DNA of 64,000 bases from Candidatus Mediterraneibacter stercoripullorum (GTDB taxonomy: Bacteria > Bacillota > Clostridia > Lachnospirales > Lachnospiraceae): assembly GCA_019115765.1 (NCBI GenBank), contig DXCZ01000105.1, positions 1-64,000 of the forward strand, read 5' to 3'. Of the stretch, positions 27,378 through 34,984 are shown piece after piece. Position 1 is the stretch's first letter. Each line of letters opens with the position of its first letter. Both the position numbers and the translations under genes were made by a program. The notes below the pieces were generated by a model that saw nothing but the letters and a program-made list of their open reading frames with translations, searched no databases and was not told the DNA's origin.

Positions 27378-29138
27378 TCAGAATTCATCCAGGAATCTCC
27401 GGATGCCTTCCTCGTCTACTTCCTCCACTTTATGCTCCCCGATCTTATACACTCTGTTACACATAGAAAACACACTTGGTCTGTGAGCGGCTACGATCAC
27501 CGTCCGATGTGGTTCTTTCTTAATAATGCTGCGCAGCACCCGCTGCTCTGTGGCAACATCAAGAGCACTGGTCGCCTCATCCAGTATCATGACCGGTGCG
27601 TCTGCAAGAATTGCCCTTGCTATAGACAAACGCTGCTTCTGCCCCTCAGAGAAACGGGTTCCCCGCTCTCTCACCTCCGTATCTATCCCATGCTCCAACT
27701 TCTCTACGAACTCCCAGGCACAGGCCGCCTCCAAAGCATAACGGATCTCATCATCCGTGGCCTCCGGCTTCACCATACGCAGGTTGTCCGCTATGGTTCC
27801 TGTAAACATGGTATTCCCCTGAGGGATATAGCTGAACATACAGCGGGTGGAAGATGACGCTCTCAGGTCGTCTCCGCCGGGATTTCCCACGGTGATCCTT
27901 CCCTTTTGTGGATGATAGAGTCCCAGGATCAGGTTGAGAGTGGTAGTCTTCCCCTGGCCGGACGGACCGATCAGCGCTACAATCTCTCCCGGCTCCGCCC
28001 GGAAGGAGGCATCCTGGTAGATCCATCTGCCCTCCTCATAGGCAAAGTCCACATCATCCATATGTACATAGACTCCACAGTCTCTGCCTTTCTGAAGAAT
28101 GGCCTCCGCCTCTTCCCTATCCTCCATGGAGTCCCGGGGCAGTCGGATGATCTCCATGATCCTCTCTGCACTGATCCCGGAACGGATCACTGTAGGCATC
28201 AGGCCCAGTATCCCACTAAAGGATCCTCGAAGAGAAGAAGCCATGGAGACAAACATCGTCATAGTACCGTAGCTGATCTCCCCCTGCCAGAGCCGGAAAG
28301 CTGCGAAACCATAACAGGCATAGCCCACCGCCTGTCCCACGAGAGATGTGGCAATAGTCATATACTGCTGAAACTTATTCTGCCTGAGGGCAATATCCAC
28401 AGACTCCTGCTGGATCCGGTGAAACTTCTCAGTCACCCGGTCCACCATACCGAATGCCTTAATAAACTGCAGATTCTGGAATGTTTCCTGGTCAAAGACT
28501 GTCCGATCGCTGGCTACATTCTGGTTGTCTCTCTGGAAGTCCCGCATCTTCCTGGCTGAATATCGTGAAGTGATAAATGATATGGGCGCTCCTGTCAGAG
28601 CGATCAGCGCCATCCATGGGTCATTCTGTATGACGATAATAAACGCGCCGCTGAAGCTGATCAGCGTGGTCACTACATTAGGCAGGAAGGTGAGAATCGT
28701 GTTGGCTACCATGCCCGCATCGCCGTTCACACGGTAGAGAAGATCTCCGGAACGATACTTTGCCAGGGACTCCCAGTTGGTCCGAAGCACCTGTTCATAG
28801 ATATCCGCCCGGATCTCATTAGTCACCTTCAGCCGGACCTTCAGAGACAGACGAGACTTCACTGCGTTGATAAAGATCTGCGATACGCCCACTCCCACAT
28901 ATGTACAAGCCACCCGGACGATCTCCATGGAGTTGACCCCGGTGATGGCGTCCACCAGATCCTTGCTGACAACTGAGGTCCCCAGGCTTAAGAAAGAACC
29001 GGACGCCCCCAGCAGGATATACACGCCGATCAGCAGCCAGTAACGGCGCACATAGGCGTACATCCAGAGCAGCTCCGACATGAGCTGGTTGAGCCTGCCC
29101 TCTTTAATTCGTTGAATATAATGTCTGATAGAAGCCAT
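27378..29138 (-). CDS. ABC transporter with fused membrane and ATPase domains (type I exporter)
   Basis: 586 residues. Six membrane helices occupy about residues 30-320, then the nucleotide-binding domain: Walker A LIGPSGQGKTT, signature FSEGQKQRLSIARAI (FSEGQ in place of LSGGQ), Walker B PVMILDEATSALD, and H-loop VIVAAHRPS. The family exports peptides, lipids or drugs; no C39 peptidase domain is present. It lies between the peptide-modification cassette and the EPS genes. A terminator separates it from the first, so it may serve either; export of the modified peptide is attractive but unproven. Two promoter-like hexamers lie upstream. Confidence 0.88.
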   Translation of the reverse strand: MASIRHYIQRIKEGRLNQLMSELLWMYAYVRRYWLLIGVYILLGASGSFLSLGTSVVSKDLVDAITGVNSMEIVRVACTYVGVGVSQIFINAVKSRLSLKVRLKVTNEIRADIYEQVLRTNWESLAKYRSGDLLYRVNGDAGMVANTILTFLPNVVTTLISFSGAFIIVIQNDPWMALIALTGAPISFITSRYSARKMRDFQRDNQNVASDRTVFDQETFQNLQFIKAFGMVDRVTEKFHRIQQESVDIALRQNKFQQYMTIATSLVGQAVGYACYGFAAFRLWQGEISYGTMTMFVSMASSLRGSFSGILGLMPTVIRSGISAERIMEIIRLPRDSMEDREEAEAILQKGRDCGVYVHMDDVDFAYEEGRWIYQDASFRAEPGEIVALIGPSGQGKTTTLNLILGLYHPQKGRITVGNPGGDDLRASSSTRCMFSYIPQGNTMFTGTIADNLRMVKPEATDDEIRYALEAACAWEFVEKLEHGIDTEVRERGTRFSEGQKQRLSIARAILADAPVMILDEATSALDVATEQRVLRSIIKKEPHRTVIVAAHRPSVFSMCNRVYKIGEHKVEEVDEEGIRRFLDEF

Positions 29139-29207
29139 TTTTTTATGTAACGTCCCCTTACTATATACTCTCTGTTTCCCTTAATTCCATATATATCTGC
29201 TTCTGAT

Positions 29208-29235
29208 ACTATATCATCGAAAGATAAACCGTGAA
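29208..29235 (-). promoter_or_regulatory. Possible promoter of the ABC transporter
   Basis: TTCACG (29230-29235), 16 bases, TATAGT (29208-29213) on the minus strand, about 70 bases before the ATG. The match is moderate. It is suggested mainly because a terminator lies just upstream. Confidence 0.35.
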
Positions 29236-29248
29236 TTTAAGAAGAAAA

Positions 29249-29300
29249 GATCGCACTTCCCTATCCGACGCATCCGCTGCGTGAATAGGGGAATGCGATC
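29249..29300 (-). terminator. Strong intrinsic terminator at the end of the modification cassette
   Basis: GATCGCA...CCCTAT (29249-29264) pairs with ATAGGG...TGCGATC (29285-29300) with one mismatch and one wobble pair, and an inner ACGCA/TGCGT stem extends it. On the minus strand TTTTCTTCTT follows immediately. It lies about 50 bp after the HPr-kinase-like gene. Confidence 0.85.
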
Positions 29301-29352
29301 CCTCCCCTTTAAAATAATTGCGGATATGATCCGCAGATCATATCGGATAGAA

Positions 29353-30171
29353 CTATATCATCCTTTTCCCAAAGACAGTCTCCTCTGTCAGACGGACAGC
29401 ATCTTCGTCCGGGCGGCAGGAAAGTTCGTAGACGGGAATCTTTGTCAAAAGATGGTCTAATGTCTCTAGGCAAAGCTCCATGCCATTCTCCAGCCATCTC
29501 GGATAGAACACATTATTGGAAACTGCTGTAACTTTTTCAAAACCAGTCAGCTCACGAATCGAGTTTTCCGGCGCCTGTTTCAAAACAATCATGGCATGTA
29601 CTGGAACACTGGTGTTCTCACAATATGGAGAAGATCCGTGCCATGGTGTCCCCCAGCCTAAAAATGCATCTTCCGTCTCCTGGACAAAAACTACGTCGCC
29701 GTTAATAATTAACGCGTCGCGGTATTGATTCCAGAGCTCAGCCTGAGTGGTTTTCCCGATGCCGGATGGGCCAAGGAACATAAGGCCATGATCATGATAC
29801 TCAATTAATGAACTATGCAGATATAGAATTTTTTTCTGAACTGCATGAGTATAAAATAGCTGACATAAAAAAGCATCGGCATGTGAAGGCTCGTTGAGTG
29901 GAAGAATGATAGCGTGTTTCCAAGACGAATCTGTTAACATCATGTCACTGCCGCGCCTGACAACATGCGCTCCAACATCTTCAAAATTAAAACATTCCAA
30001 ACCATGAATTTCATGTAATTCTTGTAAAATATGTACTTCAAAATCCAAAGTCAAATCGTCCTGAATATCTAATCCTTCTTTGTCCCACAAGAATTTTCTG
30101 ATTGCTAATTCATTATGCATCACCATTGAGGAGAATACAATCCGTATTACTTGAAAGATGTCTTTACTCAT
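29353..30171 (-). CDS. HPr-kinase-like ATPase in a peptide-modification cassette
   Basis: 272 residues from ATG 30171, which shares its A with the stop of the preceding gene (TGATG) and so is translationally coupled; an in-frame start at 30201 would overlap more. A Walker A GPSGIGKTTQAELW sits near residue 130. Around it are LYLHSSLIEY, LIINGDVVFV (acidic residue expected to act in catalysis) and GTPWHGSSPY, all typical of HprK-related kinases. It lacks the N-terminal domain of true HPr kinase. Relatives occur in RiPP clusters, where some phosphorylate serine on lasso peptides. Here the target is unknown. The gene is clearly more AT-rich than its neighbours, suggesting acquisition. Confidence 0.75.
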   Translation of the reverse strand: MSKDIFQVIRIVFSSMVMHNELAIRKFLWDKEGLDIQDDLTLDFEVHILQELHEIHGLECFNFEDVGAHVVRRGSDMMLTDSSWKHAIILPLNEPSHADAFLCQLFYTHAVQKKILYLHSSLIEYHDHGLMFLGPSGIGKTTQAELWNQYRDALIINGDVVFVQETEDAFLGWGTPWHGSSPYCENTSVPVHAMIVLKQAPENSIRELTGFEKVTAVSNNVFYPRWLENGMELCLETLDHLLTKIPVYELSCRPDEDAVRLTEETVFGKRMI

Positions 30172-30608
30172 CAGCCAATAACTGATCCTCCACTTACGCA
30201 AGTAGACGCATTACTATGTCTTAAATAGGTAACAAAATCATGAACTTCGTTTGCATAATCTCTATTCCAAGCACTAAAAACATCATTAAGATTTCCTGTC
30301 CTTTGAGCTGTTTCATACAAGTCTGCTGGTTCACGGTTATAAAAGGGACCGTGTAGATTATATGATTGTGTACCAATTGTAAATGGAATTTCCTCCGTAA
30401 AAAATGATACACCAGTAATACCGCCAGTGTATGATACTCCATCATAAGTGATTGTCCATGAAATTCTTGTAGGGTGCACTGTTTCTCCCCCTTCATAATC
30501 ATTCCCTGAACCACTCACCGTGCCATGTTCAATGTCATTCGACATCAGCGCTATTCCGCCCTGTGACTCATACGAATATACTGTTTCTTCTCCGTAAAAT
30601 GTCGCCAT
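30171..30608 (-). CDS. Unrecognised 145-residue protein; candidate substrate or partner of the radical SAM enzyme
   Basis: I do not recognise this family. It has no signal peptide or membrane segment. It is rich in Gly, Ser, Thr and Tyr with alternating hydrophobics in the first 90 residues (beta-like), then a helical part (DLYETAQRTGNLNDVFSAWN) and a short C-terminus HSNASTCVSGGSVIG holding its only cysteine. It starts 2 bp after the radical SAM stop with AAGGG upstream, and its stop overlaps the kinase start. Sandwiched in such a cassette, it could be a large precursor whose C-terminal Cys-containing end is modified, or an accessory protein. Both are inference. Base composition is AT-rich like the kinase gene. 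Confidence 0.7.
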   Translation of the reverse strand: MATFYGEETVYSYESQGGIALMSNDIEHGTVSGSGNDYEGGETVHPTRISWTITYDGVSYTGGITGVSFFTEEIPFTIGTQSYNLHGPFYNREPADLYETAQRTGNLNDVFSAWNRDYANEVHDFVTYLRHSNASTCVSGGSVIG

Positions 30609-30610
30609 AT

Positions 30611-31645
30611 TTATTTTCCCTTTCTACAAAACTCATCTCTAATTTTTAAAGTTCCATCATCTATGTCAAACAAAGCCGCACACCTTGCACAGCTTTTCTG
30701 ATATTCACATTTCTTACATTTCTGAGGCCATTCCATACTTTCCTGAAATGTCACCAGTTCTTTCCAGCACTCGATAAAGGGGGTACTCCTGACCGAGATA
30801 TCCGGTCCATTCATAAAACTGCAGAATCGCATATATCCATTCCAAACAACCCAGTATCCAATTCGAAAATCTTTGCAATATGTACAGGGCTTTCTGTCCG
30901 GATCCATGTTTACTTTTCTTCTGGTCGGCTCCGAAACATCTGCATCCTTTGGCCTTGGCGGTTTAATTCTTAGATGTTCCATATCCACATCCACGCCGCG
31001 CCCGGCCGTTCTTACATTGATATTCGGGATCCATCGCAGCTTATGCTTTTCAACATAACTTATGATATTGTCCACATCTTCCAGGTTCTGATTGATCACT
31101 GTGGTAACTAACTCTACAGGTATGTTCATTGCCCGGAGCATCTGAATTCCTGCATCTGCCCTGGTAAATCCCTGTTCCACCCGACATACATCTCTGTATA
31201 CGTCGTTGTTGGAACCATAGAGAGTAATCTTACATCCCCGAGGCGGACATTCTTCAAACAGCTTTTCATACTTTGGTACCAGCGCTGCATTTGTCTGAAG
31301 TGTAATAAAGAAGCCCATCTGTGTCAGTTCGCGCCAGATTGTCTCAAATTCAGGATGCATCAGTGGCTCTCCGCCTGTGATGCACAGCCAGGTTGTCCCT
31401 GCTTCTTTCGCCTCATGTGCAATCCGGATCCACTCTGATGCGGACAGTTCTGTTCCATGTTCTCTGATCTTGCTTTCAGGAAGATGTACATAGCACATCC
31501 GACAGTTAAAGTTACATCTTGGAGTCAGTTCAAAGGTGCCGGATATGGGGATGGCATCTGCATATGCTTTTTCCCATACAGCCTTATAAAAGGGATCCAG
31601 CCACTCCATCCTGCGGCATGCCGGCTCAAATTCATTTCCACTCAT
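30611..31645 (-). CDS. Radical SAM/SPASM peptide-modifying enzyme
   Basis: 344 residues. C44, C48 and C51 (PRCNFNCRMC) bind the SAM cluster; WLCITGGEPL is the SAM-binding GGEP. The C-terminal region from about residue 255 has a SPASM-like set of cysteines (CTYC, MRFCSF, CKKCEYQKSCARC and a last Cys four residues from the end) for auxiliary clusters. With a PqqD-like gene directly upstream and overlapping by 4 bp (ATGA), it matches the layout of enzymes that form thioether, carbon-carbon or epimerised peptides. The reaction type is not readable. Start ATG 31645. Confidence 0.88.
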   Translation of the reverse strand: MSGNEFEPACRRMEWLDPFYKAVWEKAYADAIPISGTFELTPRCNFNCRMCYVHLPESKIREHGTELSASEWIRIAHEAKEAGTTWLCITGGEPLMHPEFETIWRELTQMGFFITLQTNAALVPKYEKLFEECPPRGCKITLYGSNNDVYRDVCRVEQGFTRADAGIQMLRAMNIPVELVTTVINQNLEDVDNIISYVEKHKLRWIPNINVRTAGRGVDVDMEHLRIKPPRPKDADVSEPTRRKVNMDPDRKPCTYCKDFRIGYWVVWNGYMRFCSFMNGPDISVRSTPFIECWKELVTFQESMEWPQKCKKCEYQKSCARCAALFDIDDGTLKIRDEFCRKGK

Positions 31646-31965
31646 TTCTGCTGCTTCGGCATACGCATACTGAAACTTCCGTACACCTGTCCTTCTATTT
31701 CCAGTATACCCTTTTCTGCTAGTCCTTTCAGAAATACATCCAGGTCTTTGCTGACCTGTTCCCGGGTTGCGTCCGCGTATCGTTCCAGAGTAAGCTTGAT
31801 CAGATCTTCTTTTTCAAAATCGTGATCCTTCATATACTCCCAGAGGTAAGCTGCAGGTTTTGTTATGTAATTCACCCCGGTTATCTCCTGCACCCGTTTC
31901 CCGGTAGGAACGATGACATACTGTCCAGCAACCTCCCGCAGGACCAGACCGTCTTTCAGCTTCAA
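31642..31965 (-). CDS. PqqD-like peptide chaperone (RiPP recognition element)
   Basis: 107 residues with the PqqD pattern: LVLREVAGQYVIVPTG, GVNYITKPAAYLWEYM, and a winged-helix half with DLIKLTLERYADATREQVSKD. These small proteins bind leader peptides and present them to the partner radical SAM enzyme. The start is TTG 31965 with AGGGAG nine bases upstream; a TGA lies in frame just before it. It is the first gene of the cassette, about 115 bp after a candidate regulated promoter. Confidence 0.82.
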   Translation of the reverse strand: MKLKDGLVLREVAGQYVIVPTGKRVQEITGVNYITKPAAYLWEYMKDHDFEKEDLIKLTLERYADATREQVSKDLDVFLKGLAEKGILEIEGQVYGSFSMRMPKQQK

Positions 31966-32078
31966 CTTCCATCACTCCCTTTAATCCTGAACCGCAACAT
32001 AACTTTCAGGCTTCTGTTTCTCTCTCACTTGATACGTTCATAAGAAAAAAGAAACCTTACTTTTCTCACACACCGGTA

Positions 32079-32110
32079 AGTATATTATCCAAAGTGTTAC
32101 CAAACTGTTA
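32079..32110 (-). promoter_or_regulatory. Candidate SARP-regulated promoter: tandem 11-bp repeat and -10
   Basis: On the minus strand TAACAGTTTGG (32100-32110) is followed directly by TAACACTTTGG (32089-32099), one mismatch, then four bases and TATACT (32079-32084). Direct repeats with an 11-bp period just upstream of -10 are the classical site of SARP-type regulators, and the gene next to it encodes such a response regulator. The second repeat includes that gene's stop codon. Target: the cassette starting at 31965. Confidence 0.6.
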
Positions 32111-32917
32111 CTCTTCGATCACCCCGTCTGCCAGTTCCAGTCTGGCGCATGTTTCCTCTGCCCAGGAGTATTCATGGAGATAATTTCCGGTCAGACGCCA
32201 TTCCCGCAGCGCCTCCGGATTTCCTCTCAGCAGCTCATAATAATCACAGTCGATTTTCTGCGCGTCAATCTGACAGCTTCCTCTGTTTCCCGAGAAGATA
32301 TCCTCCACTCCATTCTCCGACAGGACCATCCGGATATACATGACTGCTTTGCGGTATAGATTCTTGACCTGGCTGTCATAGGCTCTGTCCTCCCATAGCT
32401 TGTCCGCCGCTTCTTCCATTGTAACAGTGCCCCCTCTGTGGTCCACACAGAGCGCGAACAGCTCCTTTGCCTTTGTATTTGCGAAGTAAACGGCCTTCCT
32501 GTCTATAAACACGTCGAATCTTCCAAAAGTCCGGACATATACCCGCTTTCCCTGCCGTGCAGACAGCAGTTTTGCCCGGTCCAGCACTTCCCTGATATCA
32601 TCGCTGTCATATGGTTTAGTCAAATAATAGTCCGCCTTCACCTTCAGGGCATCCAGCGTATACTGCTCATATCCTGTCACGAAGACGACCACCAGATCCG
32701 GAAGGATCTCTCTCATTTTCTCCGCAAGCACAAGCCCATTCATCCCCGGCATCTCTATGTCCAGAAATGCCGCCTCCACCATATTATCCCTGACATAATC
32801 CAACGCCTCCAGAGGATTAAAAAACGCCCCCGCAACCGTCACCCCCGGTATTTCATCCACCTCCATCGAAAACTGTTTCAGCGCCAGCCTCTCATCGTCT
32901 ACAATAATAACCCGCAT
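32108..32917 (-). CDS. Response regulator with SARP-like winged-helix output domain
   Basis: 269 residues. Receiver domain 1-120 with acidic pocket D7/D8, phospho-acceptor D53 (AAFLDIEMPG) and the conserved Lys in YYLTKPY. From about residue 125 a winged-helix OmpR/SARP-type domain (VYVRTFGRFDVFIDRKAV, FANTKAKELFALCVDHRGG) is followed by a BTAD-like helical region. Its kinase gene is immediately upstream in transcription. The next genes downstream are the modification cassette, with an 11-bp tandem repeat in the gap, so control of that cassette is inferred. ATG 32917 with GGAG upstream. Confidence 0.88.
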   Translation of the reverse strand: MRVIIVDDERLALKQFSMEVDEIPGVTVAGAFFNPLEALDYVRDNMVEAAFLDIEMPGMNGLVLAEKMREILPDLVVVFVTGYEQYTLDALKVKADYYLTKPYDSDDIREVLDRAKLLSARQGKRVYVRTFGRFDVFIDRKAVYFANTKAKELFALCVDHRGGTVTMEEAADKLWEDRAYDSQVKNLYRKAVMYIRMVLSENGVEDIFSGNRGSCQIDAQKIDCDYYELLRGNPEALREWRLTGNYLHEYSWAEETCARLELADGVIEE

Positions 32918-33035
32918 TCACATCACTCCTCAAAAAAGTATATCAATCATTCTCAGCCATCTTCCGAAACTTCGTTCCCTCTTGCCTCAGAGCCCAGTCG
33001 TGAAGGAACCGTGTTGTCACGAAGGCCCCCTGAGA

Positions 33036-34862
33036 CTACCCCCTCTCTTTCGGGAACCTGACCGTAACTTTCGTCCCTTCTCCCTGTCTACTCTCTATCT
33101 TCAGCGATCCCCCCGAGATCTCCTGTACCCGGAACCTGATGATCATCAGCCCGATATGATTCCCCTCATCGGAATACTGACGAAGATTTCCGTCATACTC
33201 TGCCTCTTCTCTGTCCTTTTTCCATTCCGGCCTGCTGATTTCATTTCTTGCCGTTTCCTCCATGACAGACACATCGAATCCTTCTCCATCATCTTCGATC
33301 ACCACCACATAGGCGTCTTTTTCTTCCCTGCTGCTGATCGTCACTGTTCCGCCGTCCATTTTTCTGCATATCCCATGTTTCACAGCATTTTCCACCAGTG
33401 GCTGTATGGAGAGCGGTGGCACAAGGAAGCTTTTCGCCTGTATGTCCTCCACTACATTCAGTCTGTCCTCGAACCGTATCTTCTCAATATTCAGATAAGC
33501 TCTGATATGCCGAAGCTCATCGGAAAAGGGAATTTCCTTGCTGCCGCTTATGCTTTCCAGGTTGGAACGCAGATAAGTGGAGAAATCATATACCGTCTTC
33601 CTCGCAGCCTGAGGATCCTCTGTGATCAGATACCGGATAGAGTTCAGTGTATTATAGATGAAGTGCGGTTTGATCTGGCTGGTTACCAGCTCAGCCCTGC
33701 TCTGCCACAGTTTTTTCTCCAACTCCTGACTCTCCCTGATCTTATGATACAGCATAAGCGCACAGATCCGCAACAGATTCAGTGCATACAGCAGGATGGC
33801 AATCCTTATGTATATTCCGACAGCGTTGTTCGTCATATAGAAGCGGCCGATCTCCGCAGCGCCAGCCAGCACGATCACACATAGGCAGACAAGCTCTGAA
33901 CGGATGGACTCTCCTTCTTTTTTCATCGCCGCACGGACATAGACCAGCGCCGTATATCCCAGAGACAAAGCGATCAGTCCAAGGATCAGGGGCAGGAGCC
34001 TGATCAGATCCGGTCCGCCCAGGACTTCTGACAGCAGACATCCGGCGGCAGCAGCCATATTGATCCCGAACAGCAGCGATGTAGCCCTTCCCCAGATATT
34101 TCTCCATCTCTCGTGCAGGTAGGCAGCCAGGAATGCCGGACAGAACAGGAGGGATACAAGAGACAGATAGTGCCAGCCCTCCACTCCCACTTTTCCGGAC
34201 GGAAGCTTGGATTCGCCGCAGAGCCACATAGCCAACAGAATGAGAAGGATCCCCAGATTCCTGTGCCAGGCAAATGCCCGGTACCTGCTCTCGAAGAATG
34301 AGAGCAGGACAATGGCCGCTCCTATGATCCCGATCAGGAAGCTAAGGCGGAATACCGGCAGCTGTCTGCTAAGCACATCAGAGACCAGTTCGCTGAAGTC
34401 TCCGTAAGAACACTCGCTGATCCTTCCTGAGAATCCGGAATAGGGTGAACTCAGACAGATCCGGATTTCTTTTCCTGCATCTTCTTTCGACAGGCGAACG
34501 AAATTCCATACGCTGGGCATATCGTTTCCTATCAGATTTTCTTCTGGATACTTGTAGATCAGCCTGTCCTCTACATAGACGCTGACTGTCTGCATCCTCG
34601 TCCGGAAAACAACTGCTGAATCGTCATCGGCATCTTCCGGCACGGTATTGTACAATGTGATCACTGTATTTTCCGGCACATTCAGAAAGGCAGGAAGTTC
34701 TGTTGTGCCACGAACGTCAGCGTAGCTGTATTCCCACCCTTCATTATAGTCATATACTTTTCTGCTGCTGAAGAGATCCTGCCGGTGTGAAAAAGAGATC
34801 AAGATCATAAATGACAGAACGATCAGGATCGCTGTAATCTCTGATATCCGTTTTATCTTCAT
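33036..34862 (-). CDS. Sensor histidine kinase (7TM-DISM, LytS/YesM-like)
   Basis: 608 residues: N-terminal helix, extracellular beta-rich sensor (about 30-180, DISM-like), seven membrane helices (about 185-375), then HisKA_7TM/His_kinase region with H400 in IKPHFIYNTLNSIR and HATPase with PPLSIQPLVENAVKHG and VIEDDGEGFD. Such kinases commonly sense peptides or glycans. The partner regulator starts 118 bp downstream. ATG 34862, with GAGG a little far upstream. Confidence 0.88.
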   Translation of the reverse strand: MKIKRISEITAILIVLSFMILISFSHRQDLFSSRKVYDYNEGWEYSYADVRGTTELPAFLNVPENTVITLYNTVPEDADDDSAVVFRTRMQTVSVYVEDRLIYKYPEENLIGNDMPSVWNFVRLSKEDAGKEIRICLSSPYSGFSGRISECSYGDFSELVSDVLSRQLPVFRLSFLIGIIGAAIVLLSFFESRYRAFAWHRNLGILLILLAMWLCGESKLPSGKVGVEGWHYLSLVSLLFCPAFLAAYLHERWRNIWGRATSLLFGINMAAAAGCLLSEVLGGPDLIRLLPLILGLIALSLGYTALVYVRAAMKKEGESIRSELVCLCVIVLAGAAEIGRFYMTNNAVGIYIRIAILLYALNLLRICALMLYHKIRESQELEKKLWQSRAELVTSQIKPHFIYNTLNSIRYLITEDPQAARKTVYDFSTYLRSNLESISGSKEIPFSDELRHIRAYLNIEKIRFEDRLNVVEDIQAKSFLVPPLSIQPLVENAVKHGICRKMDGGTVTISSREEKDAYVVVIEDDGEGFDVSVMEETARNEISRPEWKKDREEAEYDGNLRQYSDEGNHIGLMIIRFRVQEISGGSLKIESRQGEGTKVTVRFPKERG

Positions 34863-34924
34863 TATATTGGTATCCTCATAATCATCATAACCTTACGGTC
34901 TGTATTCACATTTTTTCCTATGGA

Positions 34925-34958
34925 AAACGGCAGAAATCTCCATTGGATTCTGCCGTTT
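34925..34958 (-). terminator. Intrinsic terminator of alaS
   Basis: AAACGGCAGAA (34925-34935) and TTCTGCCGTTT (34948-34958) pair perfectly, extended inward by TCC/GGA. On the minus strand TTTTCC follows. It sits just after the alaS stop codon and before the kinase gene. Confidence 0.82.
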
Positions 34959-34984
34959 CAACTAATGAATCATTATATTTGCAG

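Noticed and set aside
32041-32080. CTTAC/GTAAG stem followed by a T-run before the PqqD-like gene as attenuator
   Set aside because: Only a five-base stem; could be chance in AT-rich DNA.
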